From Defluviitaleaceae bacterium (GTDB lineage: Bacteria; Bacillota; Clostridia; Lachnospirales; WQUN01), in the NCBI GenBank assembly GCA_009787785.1, contig WQSR01000007.1, positions 31,640-73,273 of the forward strand: a DNA stretch of 41,634 nucleotides, written 5' to 3'. The translations under genes were made by a program, and so were the position numbers. The notes beneath the pieces were generated by a model that saw only the letters and a list, made by a program, of their open reading frames with translations, was not told the DNA's origin and searched no databases. Positions within the stretch are counted from its first letter, which is position 1. Every line of letters starts with the position of its first letter. This document shows positions 22,570-30,900 of this stretch, one piece after another.

Positions 22570-23877
22570 ATGAAAAAGCTATTGATTTTGCTTGTGCTTG
22601 CGGCTACGGTATTGTCCTTGGGGGCCTGCCGCAACGCGGATGACGCCGGGGGAATTGTGGAAGTGACCATTCCCCATTACAAAACCGGGGACAATGTGGG
22701 CGCGCTATATTTCCTGCCCATCGTGGAGCGTTTCAACGAGCGGTACGAGGGCAGATTCAGGCTCAACATCGAGCCCATGCCCCAGCATCTGTACGCTGAG
22801 CAGATTCGTCTGCTGGCCGGAACCCCCGCCATGCCTGTACTTATCGAGGGCGGGCTGGACGATGTCTGGTTCCGGGACGTTATCATCCCCAACAATATGT
22901 TTGTGGATTTGCGCCCCTTCTTCAGGACCCATGAGATTTACCGCTATTTCAACCAGCAGAATTATCAGCACAACCTGACGGCGGATGGGCGGCTCATCAC
23001 CGTGCCCCATCCCATCCAACGCCCCATGACCATGTACTATAACGAGGCACTGTGGCAGCCCAGCCGCCCCATTGCCCAGCTTTCCTGGCGGGATGTGACC
23101 GCCGAGCTGGGGGACAACCGGGTGGCTTTCATGACGGCGGAAAACGCCTGGACCACCATGCTGGCCCTCTCCTCCATGATAGCCGCTGAACCCGGTGGCG
23201 CGGACATCGTGCGCAACGCTGTAGCCACCCAGACCCGCATCCGCGATTTCAACCAGCCGCCCTTGGTGGCCGCCTTCGCCACATTGCAACATGTTTTTGC
23301 CAATCATGCCCAGCCCGGAGCCATCGGCGCGCCCTTCGCAGAAGCCGCCAACGCCTTTTTTAACCTGAACGCGGCGATTATCTGCAACGGCCCGTGGATG
23401 GTGGGGGATTTCCGCTATCCCGACGGTGCACACAACTGGGGCCCCGGTTTCGACCATAATACCGTGCGCATGTCCGTACTGCCCGGCAATGTGGCCCTGC
23501 AAAATCCCCTGGGCTTCAACTGGTGGATTCCCGCCACCGCCAGCGAGGCGGAGCAGGAATTGGCCTTGCATTTCCTGGGATTCATGTTCAGCCACGCAGA
23601 AATGGAGTTCACCATGGCGGTGGCTGGCGGCGTTATCCCCGGATTCCAGCACTCCGCCGACTTTTTGCGTGAACGTGCCGAGGACCGCCTGATGGACGAA
23701 TATGCCGCCTCCATTGATGCCAATACCATTATCATGCCCGCCTTCTGGGATGCCGTGTATTCCTCCATTGCCGACCGCGACTTTGGCACGCTGTTGCCCC
23801 AGCTGGTGGACGGTACATTGACTCCCCAGCAATTCGCCGACGAGCTGACCCGCCTAACCCTGGAAGCGGTGAGTTAG
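22570..23877 (+). CDS. ABC sugar-binding lipoprotein (family 1)
   Basis: A 435-residue extracellular binding protein with a lipoprotein signal (LAATVLSLGAC, modified C20). ATG 22570 follows GAAGGGAG; an upstream in-frame ATG lacks a site. The mature part has the family-1 solute-binding pattern, with IVERFNERYEGRFRLNIEPM early, then AIICNGPWMVGDFRYP and NWWIPATASEAEQELALHFL. It would capture the alpha-disaccharide outside the membrane and deliver it to the two permeases encoded next. Positioned 37 bases after the GH65 gene; a strong hairpin separates it from the permeases and may let it be made in excess. Confidence 0.9.
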   Translation: MKKLLILLVLAATVLSLGACRNADDAGGIVEVTIPHYKTGDNVGALYFLPIVERFNERYEGRFRLNIEPMPQHLYAEQIRLLAGTPAMPVLIEGGLDDVWFRDVIIPNNMFVDLRPFFRTHEIYRYFNQQNYQHNLTADGRLITVPHPIQRPMTMYYNEALWQPSRPIAQLSWRDVTAELGDNRVAFMTAENAWTTMLALSSMIAAEPGGADIVRNAVATQTRIRDFNQPPLVAAFATLQHVFANHAQPGAIGAPFAEAANAFFNLNAAIICNGPWMVGDFRYPDGAHNWGPGFDHNTVRMSVLPGNVALQNPLGFNWWIPATASEAEQELALHFLGFMFSHAEMEFTMAVAGGVIPGFQHSADFLRERAEDRLMDEYAASIDANTIIMPAFWDAVYSSIADRDFGTLLPQLVDGTLTPQQFADELTRLTLEAVS

Positions 23878-23909
23878 CACAGCTAAAGGGTAAAAAATGC
23901 AACCCGTTT

Positions 23910-23958
23910 GAAAGGGGCGGGGGCGGTTGGGAATGGCCAGCCGCCCCCATCCCCTTTC
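23910..23958 (+). promoter_or_regulatory. Intercistronic stem-loop between binding protein and permeases
   Basis: GAAAGGGG (23910-23917) pairs with CCCCTTTC (23951-23958), and GGGGGCGG (23919-23926) with CCGCCCCC (23941-23948), with a small internal loop and a 14-base apex. No U-run follows, so it is more likely an mRNA-stabilising or partial-termination element than a full terminator. It occupies the 143-base gap before the first permease. Confidence 0.75.
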
Positions 23959-24020
23959 ACGCTCACGGAGCACTGAACAACAGACCCACCCGCTGGATAA
24001 AATTGTGAGGGGAGCATTGT

Positions 24021-24929
24021 ATGTTCAAGCGCGAGAAACGGTATAAGGAGCCGCTGGGCAAGCTGGAAATCCGGCAACTGCCATGGATTTATTTCTTTTT
24101 GTTGCCCAGCGTAATTATTTTTCTGATGTTTTATCTCTGGCCTATTGTGACGGTGGGGTATACATCCCTGACCCGCTGGAACGGCTTCACCGCGCCGGAG
24201 TGGATTGGGATTGAGAATTTTACGCGGCTGTTTGGCCAAACGGCCTTTCGCATTGCCCTGCGGAATTTGGGCTGGTGGTCTCTGATTGCGGCTACCATGC
24301 ACGTGGGCTTCGGGGTGCTGGTGGCCCTGATTTTTTACAAGGGGCCTCCGGGCTGGAAGGTGGCCCGGACTTTTTTCATGGTGCCCAATGTCACGTCGGT
24401 GGCGGCTTGGGCTATGATTTACCGCTTTGTCTTCCGGGATGATTTTGGCTTGTTGAACAATTTCATCCGGTTTTTCAACCCGGATTTCAGCGTGAACTGG
24501 TTCTTCGTTTCCCCCTACGCCTTTTGGGCCATTACCTTTACCTGGGTATTCTACGCGGTGGTGGTGACGCTGGTGGTCTTGAGTGATTTGATGGCCATTC
24601 CCCAGGAATTGCAGGAGGCCGCCCGTATCGACGGTGCCGGCGGCTTCGGGGTGCTGTGGCGCATCAATTTGCCCCTGTGCCGTTTTTCCATCGGAACGGC
24701 GGTAATCATGTCGGTAACGGCGCGGATTACCATGTTCGAGGCCATTGACCTGACCACGCGGGGTGGCCCCGGTAGCGACACCATGGCTTTGCCCTTGATT
24801 TTGGTACGGAATTTAAGCAATTTCAACTACGGCATGGCCAACGCCACCGCCGTGGTGATGTTTGTGCTGGGTATCATCGTGATGCTGGCCGTGCGGAAGA
24901 TTTTCCGCATGGATGAGCCGGTTTATTAG
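24021..24929 (+). CDS. ABC sugar permease, MalF-like
   Basis: A 302-residue inner-membrane permease of the carbohydrate-uptake-1 family. A short basic cytoplasmic N-terminus precedes about six membrane helices, starting with IYFFLLPSVIIFLMFYLW. The ATPase-contact EAA loop is present (IPQELQEAARIDGAGGFGVL). It pairs with the following permease to form the transport channel. No ATP-binding subunit is encoded here; many Bacillota use one shared MsmK/MsmX-type ATPase encoded elsewhere. ATG 24021 follows GAGGGGAG. Confidence 0.93.
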   Translation: MFKREKRYKEPLGKLEIRQLPWIYFFLLPSVIIFLMFYLWPIVTVGYTSLTRWNGFTAPEWIGIENFTRLFGQTAFRIALRNLGWWSLIAATMHVGFGVLVALIFYKGPPGWKVARTFFMVPNVTSVAAWAMIYRFVFRDDFGLLNNFIRFFNPDFSVNWFFVSPYAFWAITFTWVFYAVVVTLVVLSDLMAIPQELQEAARIDGAGGFGVLWRINLPLCRFSIGTAVIMSVTARITMFEAIDLTTRGGPGSDTMALPLILVRNLSNFNYGMANATAVVMFVLGIIVMLAVRKIFRMDEPVY

Positions 24930-24944
24930 AAGGGCGGGGCGCGT

Positions 24945-25793
24945 ATGAGCCAGAAATCGAAAAATTTTTTTAACCAAATCCCCACCTACGCGGGTATGTA
25001 CGCGGTGCTAATCTTTGTCACGCTGGTGTCCATCGGGCCTTTGGTATGGGTGGTCATGTCCTCCTTCAAAACCAATGCCCAAATCGTGGGGAGCCCCTTC
25101 TCCTTACCCACGGCCATCACCTTTGACGCTTACCGGGAGGTCATTGAGCGGGGCAACTTTTTTACCTACGCCTTCAATTCCTTTACCTATTCCACAACGG
25201 CTACCATTGCTTCCCTGATTATCTACGCCATGGCGGCCTTTGTTTTTGCCAAATACCGCTTCCCCTTGAAGACATTGCTCTTCTCGGTGATGGTGGCGAC
25301 ACTGCTGGTGCCGGGTCACAGCCGCACCCAGCCGATTTTTTCCCTGATTATGGATTTGGGGCTCTTCGACACACGCCGGGGGATTATTTTGGTATACATT
25401 TCCGGTGGGCTGGCTATGTCACTGTTTGTGTTGCGCTCCGCCTTCATGAGCATTCCCAAGGAGGTGTCGGAAGCGGCCCTCATCGAGGGTGCGGGCTTTG
25501 TGCGCAACTTTTTCCAGATGCATGTTCCGCTGGCCAAGGGCGGCCTAGCCACAGCGGGGATTCTCATGTGGCTGGGGCATTGGAACGAATATTTCTTCGC
25601 CGCGCTCCTCACCACCTCGGCGCGGACCCGGACATTGCCCTTCGCGCTGGCCTTTTTCTCTGAAATGTTTTCCTTTAACTATACGCGCATGTTCGCCGCC
25701 CTTACCATGGTGATAATCCCGGGCATCCTTGTGTACGCCCTCACCCAGGAGCAGGTGCAGATGAGCGTGGCCACCACCGGGGTGAAGGGATGA
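24945..25793 (+). CDS. ABC sugar permease, MalG-like
   Basis: A 282-residue permease partner with about six membrane helices, starting with MYAVLIFVTLVSIGPLVWVV. It has the typical early motif SSFKTNAQI and the EAA loop IPKEVSEAALIEGAG. It starts 15 bases after the MalF-like gene and ends overlapping pgmB by 4 bases (ATGA), so uptake and catabolism are translated together. Role: second half of the disaccharide channel in the cytoplasmic membrane. Confidence 0.93.
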   Translation: MSQKSKNFFNQIPTYAGMYAVLIFVTLVSIGPLVWVVMSSFKTNAQIVGSPFSLPTAITFDAYREVIERGNFFTYAFNSFTYSTTATIASLIIYAMAAFVFAKYRFPLKTLLFSVMVATLLVPGHSRTQPIFSLIMDLGLFDTRRGIILVYISGGLAMSLFVLRSAFMSIPKEVSEAALIEGAGFVRNFFQMHVPLAKGGLATAGILMWLGHWNEYFFAALLTTSARTRTLPFALAFFSEMFSFNYTRMFAALTMVIIPGILVYALTQEQVQMSVATTGVKG

Positions 25794-26458
25794 CGCCTTT
25801 TTGCTGGGACTCATGCAAATTGGCGATTTTTGACCTGGACGGGGTCATCGTGGACACGGCGAAATACCACTATTTGGCATGGAAAGAGCTGGCCGACGCG
25901 CTGGGCTTCACCTTCACCCCCCGGCACAACGAGGGGCTGAAGGGCGTCTCCCGCCAGCGGTCATTGGAAATTCTGCTGGAAGTGGGCGGCCTCACCCACG
26001 CCTTTTCCCCCGGGGAAAAGGAAAAAATGGCCGCAGAAAAAAACGCCCGCTATGTGGCGTATATCAATAACCTGCAACAGGACGAAATCCTGCCGGGTTC
26101 CCGGGCTTTGCTCACCGGTTTGCGTGCCCAAGGTATAAAGACCGCACTGGGCTCCGCCAGCAAAAACGCCAGACCCATCCTTGACAAGCTGGACATCACA
26201 CCCCTGTTTGACATCATCATCGACGGCACCTCCACCCAAAAAGCCAAGCCCGACCCGGAAGTATTTTTACTTGCGGCCCGGGCTTTATCTATCGCGCCGG
26301 AAAATTGCGTCGTCTTCGAAGACGCCCAAGTAGGCATTGACGCCGCCCTGGCCGCCGGAATGCGCCCCATTGCCGTAGGCTATCCCGGCATACTCACCGG
26401 AGCGGATTTGTACATTACTGATTTAGCGCAGGTGCAGTGCCCGAGCCGTCTGGGGTAG
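25790..26458 (+). CDS. pgmB: Beta-phosphoglucomutase
   Basis: A 222-residue HAD-family enzyme converting beta-glucose-1-phosphate to glucose-6-phosphate. The core motif IFDLDGVIVDTAKYH carries the nucleophile D15 and acid/base D17. The cap has LKGVSRQRSLEILL, typical of PgmB, and the C-terminal core has LGSASKNA, KAKPDPEVFL and VFEDAQVGIDAA. It follows the permeases with a 4-base overlap and closes the GH65 operon, where it uses the product of the phosphorylase. Cytoplasmic. Length is normal. Confidence 0.94.
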   Translation: MTPFCWDSCKLAIFDLDGVIVDTAKYHYLAWKELADALGFTFTPRHNEGLKGVSRQRSLEILLEVGGLTHAFSPGEKEKMAAEKNARYVAYINNLQQDEILPGSRALLTGLRAQGIKTALGSASKNARPILDKLDITPLFDIIIDGTSTQKAKPDPEVFLLAARALSIAPENCVVFEDAQVGIDAALAAGMRPIAVGYPGILTGADLYITDLAQVQCPSRLG

Positions 26459-26495
26459 GGTTGGTATTTTCCCGGTAGCTCCCAGGAAACGAAAA

Positions 26496-26514
26496 AACCC
26501 CGGCGTCTGGGGTT
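26496..26514 (-). terminator. Hairpin with U-run on the minus strand
   Basis: AACCCC (26496-26501) pairs with GGGGTT (26509-26514). The A-run at 26492-26497 makes it a terminator only for transcription reading leftwards; on the plus strand the stem is followed by GAATATT. Alternative pairings with neighbouring CTCCCAGG and TCCCAGG strings are possible. It lies 38 bases after pgmB, and how the plus transcript ends here is unclear. Confidence 0.45.
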
Positions 26515-26575
26515 GAATATTCCCAGGCAACCGAGGCTAGAATGCAAAAAAAGATAAAGAAATCCAAAAAAAAGC

Positions 26576-26604
26576 TTGACACATAAATGCAAGTGTGGTA
26601 GCGT
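26576..26604 (+). promoter_or_regulatory. Probable rpoB promoter
   Basis: A perfect TTGACA (26576-26581) is followed 17 bases later by TAGCGT (26599-26604), preceded by TGTGG. The -10 box is poor but the spacing is ideal. The leader to the rpoB start would be about 135 bases; no known riboswitch or ribosomal-protein leader was recognised in it. Confidence 0.5.
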
Positions 26605-26745
26605 ATGAAGCTGTACCCCTTTTTATGGCGGGGGCACAAGCACGTGTAAGGGTAGCACATATTTTTCAACAAATCAAGAATTATTTTAATATATCTACCT
26701 GTAAATTTCATACAAATTCACATATCATCTTAAGGGGTTGTTACG

Positions 26746-29700
26746 GTGGAGAAAAACAGGGTTCATGCTACCCGCGGCCCGGGTCCCACTCGGGTCAGTT
26801 ATTCCCGCATCGCGGAAGTCTTGGAAATCCCCAATCTCATCGAGGTACAAAAGGAAAGTTATCAATGGTTCATCCGGGAAGGCTTGAAAGAGGTTTTTCA
26901 AGACATCTCCCCCATCACCGACTACAGCGGCAACCTGGTGCTGGACTTGATTGACTTGTCTCTGGAGGACAAGCCCAAGCACACCATCGAGGAATGCAAA
27001 GAGCGCGACGCCACCTACGCCGCGCCTCTTCGCGTGAAGTGCCGCCTGCACAACAAAGAAGTGGACGAAATCAAAGAGCAGGACATCTTCATGGGTGACT
27101 TCCCTTTGATGACCGCCAACGGTACCTTTATAATCAACGGCGCGGAGCGGGTCATCGTCAGCCAGCTTATGCGCTCGCCGGGGATTTACTACGGCATTGA
27201 TTACGACAAGGTGGGCAAGGTGCTGGTTTCCACCAGCATCATCCCCAACCGTGGTGCGTGGCTGGAATTTGAAACCGACTCCAGCGATGTGTTCCATGTG
27301 CGCATCGACCGTACCCGTAAGGTGCCCGTCACCGTGCTTATCCGCTCTTTGGGCGTGGGCACGGATGAGGAAATCCTGGCCAAGTTCGGTGACGACCCCA
27401 AAATTATCGCCACCATTGAAAAAGACATCGCCAAGACCTACGAAGAAGGCTTGGTGGAAGCCTACAAACGCCTTCGCCCCGGCGAGCCCCCTACGGTGGA
27501 GGGCTCGGAATCCCTGTTGCGCAACATGTTCTTTGACCCCAAGCGGTATGATTTGGCCCGTGTGGGGCGGTATAAATTTAATAAGAAGCTGGCACTCAAG
27601 GCCCGTGTCCGGGGCTTCGCGCTGGCAACCGACGCCACCCACCCGGAAACGGGGGACATATTATACAAGGCGGGGACGGAGCTCACCGCAGACATGGCCG
27701 ACGAAATCCAAAACGCGGGTTGCCCCCATGTGGACGTAGCCGTGGAGGGGCGCGCTATCCGTGCGCTGTCGAACATGATGGTAAATATCGACCCCTATAT
27801 CCAATCCTTCGGCCTAAATGCCAAGGAGCTGGGCATCAAGGAGCGGGTCTATTACCCCGTGTTGCAAGCGTTGCTCCAGGCGCAGGACAAGGACGAGCTG
27901 GAGCGTCAGATTAAACTGAACATGAGCAAGCTCCTCCCCAAGTGTATTACCTTTGAGGATATCATGGCGGCCATCAGCTATGGCATGGGAGTGGAATACG
28001 GCATCGGCCATAAGGACGACATCGACCATTTGGGCAACCGCCGTATCCGCGCTGTGGGGGAATTGCTGCAGAACCAATTCCGCATCGGCCTGACCCGGAT
28101 GGAGCGGGTGGTGAAGGAGCGCATGACCATACAGGACATGGACATCGTCACCCCCCAGGCGTTAATCAATATCCGCCCGGTAACGGCGGCCATCAAAGAA
28201 TTTTTCGGCTCGTCCCAGCTTTCCCAGTTCATGGGGCAGACCAACCCCCTGGACGAGCTGTCCCATAAACGCCGCCTGTCCGCCCTTGGGCCCGGCGGCC
28301 TTTCCCGTGAGCGGGCCGGCTTCGAGGTGCGCGACGTACACAGCTCCCACTATGGGCGCATGTGCCCCATCGAAACGCCGGAGGGCCCCAACATCGGCCT
28401 GATTAACTCCTTGGCCACCTATGCCCGTATCAATGAATACGGCTTCATCGAGGCCCCCTACCGCTTCGTGTCCCACGAGGGCAGGGAGAGCGGCGAGGAG
28501 CCCTTCGTCACGGAAAACTTTATCTACGTCACCGCCGACGAGGAGGAAAACTATATCATCGCCCAGGCCAACGAGCCCCTCACCACCGAGGGCCGGTTTG
28601 TCAACCGCCGGGTGGCGGGGCGTTTCCGCGACGAGATTCAGGAGTTTGACCGCTCGCGGATTGACCTGATGGATATTTCCCCCAAGCAGATTGTCTCCGT
28701 CGCCACGGCGTTGATTCCCTTCCTGGAGAACGACGACGTTTCCCGCGCTTTGATGGGCTCCAACATGCAACGCCAAGCCGTCCCCCTCATGCGGACGGAG
28801 GCCCCCGTGGTGGGCACGGGCATGGAATACAAGGCCGCGCTGGATTCCGGCGTGGTACTGCTGGCCGACGGGGCGGGCGTGGTGGAGGAAGTCACCGCCT
28901 CCCACATCGCCTACCGCACCCCCGAGGGTGCCAAGCATGTACAGAAGCTCACCAAGTTTATGCGCTCAAACCAAGGCACCTGCATCAACCAACGCCCCAT
29001 CGTGGGTATTGGCGAGGAAATCCAGCCGGGGCAGGTGATAGCCGACGGCCCTTCCACGGACATGGGCGAGCTGGCACTGGGCAAAAACCCCCTCATCGGC
29101 TTTATGGCCTGGGAGGGGTACAACTACGAGGACGCGATTCTGTTAAGCGAGAATCTGGTCCGGGACGATGTATATACCTCCATTCACATAGAAGAATATG
29201 AAGCGGAGGCCCGGGACACGAAGCTGGGCCCCGAGGAAATCACCCGCGATATCCCCAATGTGGGGGAAGACGCCATGAAGGATTTGGACCAGGACGGCAT
29301 TATCCGCATCGGCGCGGAGGTGGGCCCCAACGATATTCTGGTGGGCAAGGTTACGCCCAAGGGCGAAACGGAGCTTACCGCCGAGGAACGCCTGTTACGC
29401 GCCATCTTCGGGGAAAAGGCCCGGGAGGTGCGCGACACCAGTTTGCGCGTGCCCCATGGCGAATCCGGCATCGTGGTGGATGTGAAGGTATTCACCCGGG
29501 ACAGCCGTAGCGAGCTGGCTCCCGGCGCGAAACGGGACGAGCTCCCCGCCGGGGTCAACCAGCTGGTGCGGGTATACATTGCCCAGAAGCGCAAAATCTC
29601 CGTAGGGGACAAGATGGCGGGCCGCCACGGCAACAAGGGCGTTATCGCCAAGGTGCTCCCTGTGGAAGACATGCCCTTCCTGCCCAATGGCCGCCCCTTG

Positions 29701-30897
29701 GATATTGTACTTAACCCCCTGGGCGTGCCCTCGCGTATGAACATCGGGCAGGTGCTGGAGGTTCACTTGGGGCTGGCCGCGAGGATTTTGGGCTGGAAGG
29801 CCGCCACCCCGGTCTTTGACGGGGCCAGTGAAATTGATATCATGGACACTTTGGATTTGGCCAACGATTACGCCAACATGCAGTGGGTGGCCTTTGCGGA
29901 AAAATGGGGCGAAATACTGGACCCGAATATTATCGTTTCCCTGGAGGCCAACCGGGAAAACCGTCTGGAATGGCGGGGTATGCCCATTGGCCGTGACGGG
30001 AAGATACGCGTACGCGACGGCAGAAGCGGCGAATACTTCGACAATCCCATTACCGTGGGCTTCATGCATTACTTGAAGCTACACCATCTGGTGGACGATA
30101 AAATCCACGCCCGCTCCACAGGGCCTTATTCCCTCGTCACCCAGCAACCCCTGGGAGGCAAGGCGCAATTCGGCGGCCAGCGTTTTGGCGAGATGGAAGT
30201 GTGGGCCCTGGAAGCCTATGGCGCGTCCTATGCCCTACAGGAAATCCTGACGGTGAAGTCTGACGATATCGTGGGCCGTGTCAAGACCTATGAAGCCATC
30301 GTAAAGGGCGAGAACATCCCCGAGCCGGGCGTGCCTGAATCCTTCAAGGTACTGCTCAAGGAATTGCAGGCCCTGAGCCTGGACGTGAAGGTGCTCAACG
30401 AAAAGGACGTGGAAGTGGAAGTACGGGAATCCGTAGACGAGGTGGAGGACTTCGGGAATGTGCCTGTAAACATAGAAGGGCTGGAGTCCGATTCTGACCA
30501 CGGCTATGTGCGCCGCGCAACGGGGCGTACCGCCCCCGAGGAGGAAGGCGAATCCCTGAGCTTTGAAAACGAAACGGTGGGAGACGAAGCCCCCGCCCCC
30601 GATATGCTGGAAACCTCCGCGGAGGACGAAGCCCGCGCCAACGCGGAAATCGACCCCGACAAGGCGTTGGAGCTGGCCAAGAAGCTGGAAATCGAGCTGG
30701 ATGCGGAGCTGGAAGTGGAGCTGGAAAAGGAGCTCGCCTCCGAAATGGGTAACGAAAGCTTTGACGCCATCGGCACAGACCTGGGTGGGCTGTTGCTGGA
30801 GGGCTTTGACTTGGAGGAAGATGAAGAAGAGGAAGACGCCAACGACGAGTTGACCGACGATGATTTTGGCATTTTCCATGACGAGGAGGAGGAGTAA
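26746..30897 (+). CDS. rpoB: RNA polymerase beta subunit
   Basis: A 1383-residue beta subunit, GTG start at 26746 behind AAGGGG. All core landmarks are present: [20 protein letters not shown] at the start, the rifampicin region (about 486-520, [11 protein letters not shown] then [20 protein letters not shown]), the [20 protein letters not shown] stretch, [17 protein letters not shown] and the C-terminal [20 protein letters not shown]. Residue 497, equivalent to E. coli Asp516, is Gly. After about residue 1228 comes a 155-residue tail with 57 acidic residues, longer than in most Bacillota. It is not preceded by rplJL in this window but by pgmB, so it appears to have its own promoter. Confidence 0.98.
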   Translation: MEKNRVHATRGPGPTRVSYSRIAEVLEIPNLIEVQKESYQWFIREGLKEVFQDISPITDYSGNLVLDLIDLSLEDKPKHTIEECKERDATYAAPLRVKCRLHNKEVDEIKEQDIFMGDFPLMTANGTFIINGAERVIVSQLMRSPGIYYGIDYDKVGKVLVSTSIIPNRGAWLEFETDSSDVFHVRIDRTRKVPVTVLIRSLGVGTDEEILAKFGDDPKIIATIEKDIAKTYEEGLVEAYKRLRPGEPPTVEGSESLLRNMFFDPKRYDLARVGRYKFNKKLALKARVRGFALATDATHPETGDILYKAGTELTADMADEIQNAGCPHVDVAVEGRAIRALSNMMVNIDPYIQSFGLNAKELGIKERVYYPVLQALLQAQDKDELERQIKLNMSKLLPKCITFEDIMAAISYGMGVEYGIGHKDDIDHLGNRRIRAVGELLQNQFRIGLTRMERVVKERMTIQDMDIVTPQALINIRPVTAAIKEFFGSSQLSQFMGQTNPLDELSHKRRLSALGPGGLSRERAGFEVRDVHSSHYGRMCPIETPEGPNIGLINSLATYARINEYGFIEAPYRFVSHEGRESGEEPFVTENFIYVTADEEENYIIAQANEPLTTEGRFVNRRVAGRFRDEIQEFDRSRIDLMDISPKQIVSVATALIPFLENDDVSRALMGSNMQRQAVPLMRTEAPVVGTGMEYKAALDSGVVLLADGAGVVEEVTASHIAYRTPEGAKHVQKLTKFMRSNQGTCINQRPIVGIGEEIQPGQVIADGPSTDMGELALGKNPLIGFMAWEGYNYEDAILLSENLVRDDVYTSIHIEEYEAEARDTKLGPEEITRDIPNVGEDAMKDLDQDGIIRIGAEVGPNDILVGKVTPKGETELTAEERLLRAIFGEKAREVRDTSLRVPHGESGIVVDVKVFTRDSRSELAPGAKRDELPAGVNQLVRVYIAQKRKISVGDKMAGRHGNKGVIAKVLPVEDMPFLPNGRPLDIVLNPLGVPSRMNIGQVLEVHLGLAARILGWKAATPVFDGASEIDIMDTLDLANDYANMQWVAFAEKWGEILDPNIIVSLEANRENRLEWRGMPIGRDGKIRVRDGRSGEYFDNPITVGFMHYLKLHHLVDDKIHARSTGPYSLVTQQPLGGKAQFGGQRFGEMEVWALEAYGASYALQEILTVKSDDIVGRVKTYEAIVKGENIPEPGVPESFKVLLKELQALSLDVKVLNEKDVEVEVRESVDEVEDFGNVPVNIEGLESDSDHGYVRRATGRTAPEEEGESLSFENETVGDEAPAPDMLETSAEDEARANAEIDPDKALELAKKLEIELDAELEVELEKELASEMGNESFDAIGTDLGGLLLEGFDLEEDEEEEDANDELTDDDFGIFHDEEEE

Positions 30898-30900
30898 GAT

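Noticed and set aside
26496..26514. Terminator for pgmB
   Set aside because: The U-run is on the minus strand; on the plus strand the stem is followed by GAATATT, so it does not fit as a standard pgmB terminator.
28162..28938. 258-codon open frame opposite rpoB
   Set aside because: Antisense shadow; rpoB is unmistakable on the plus strand.
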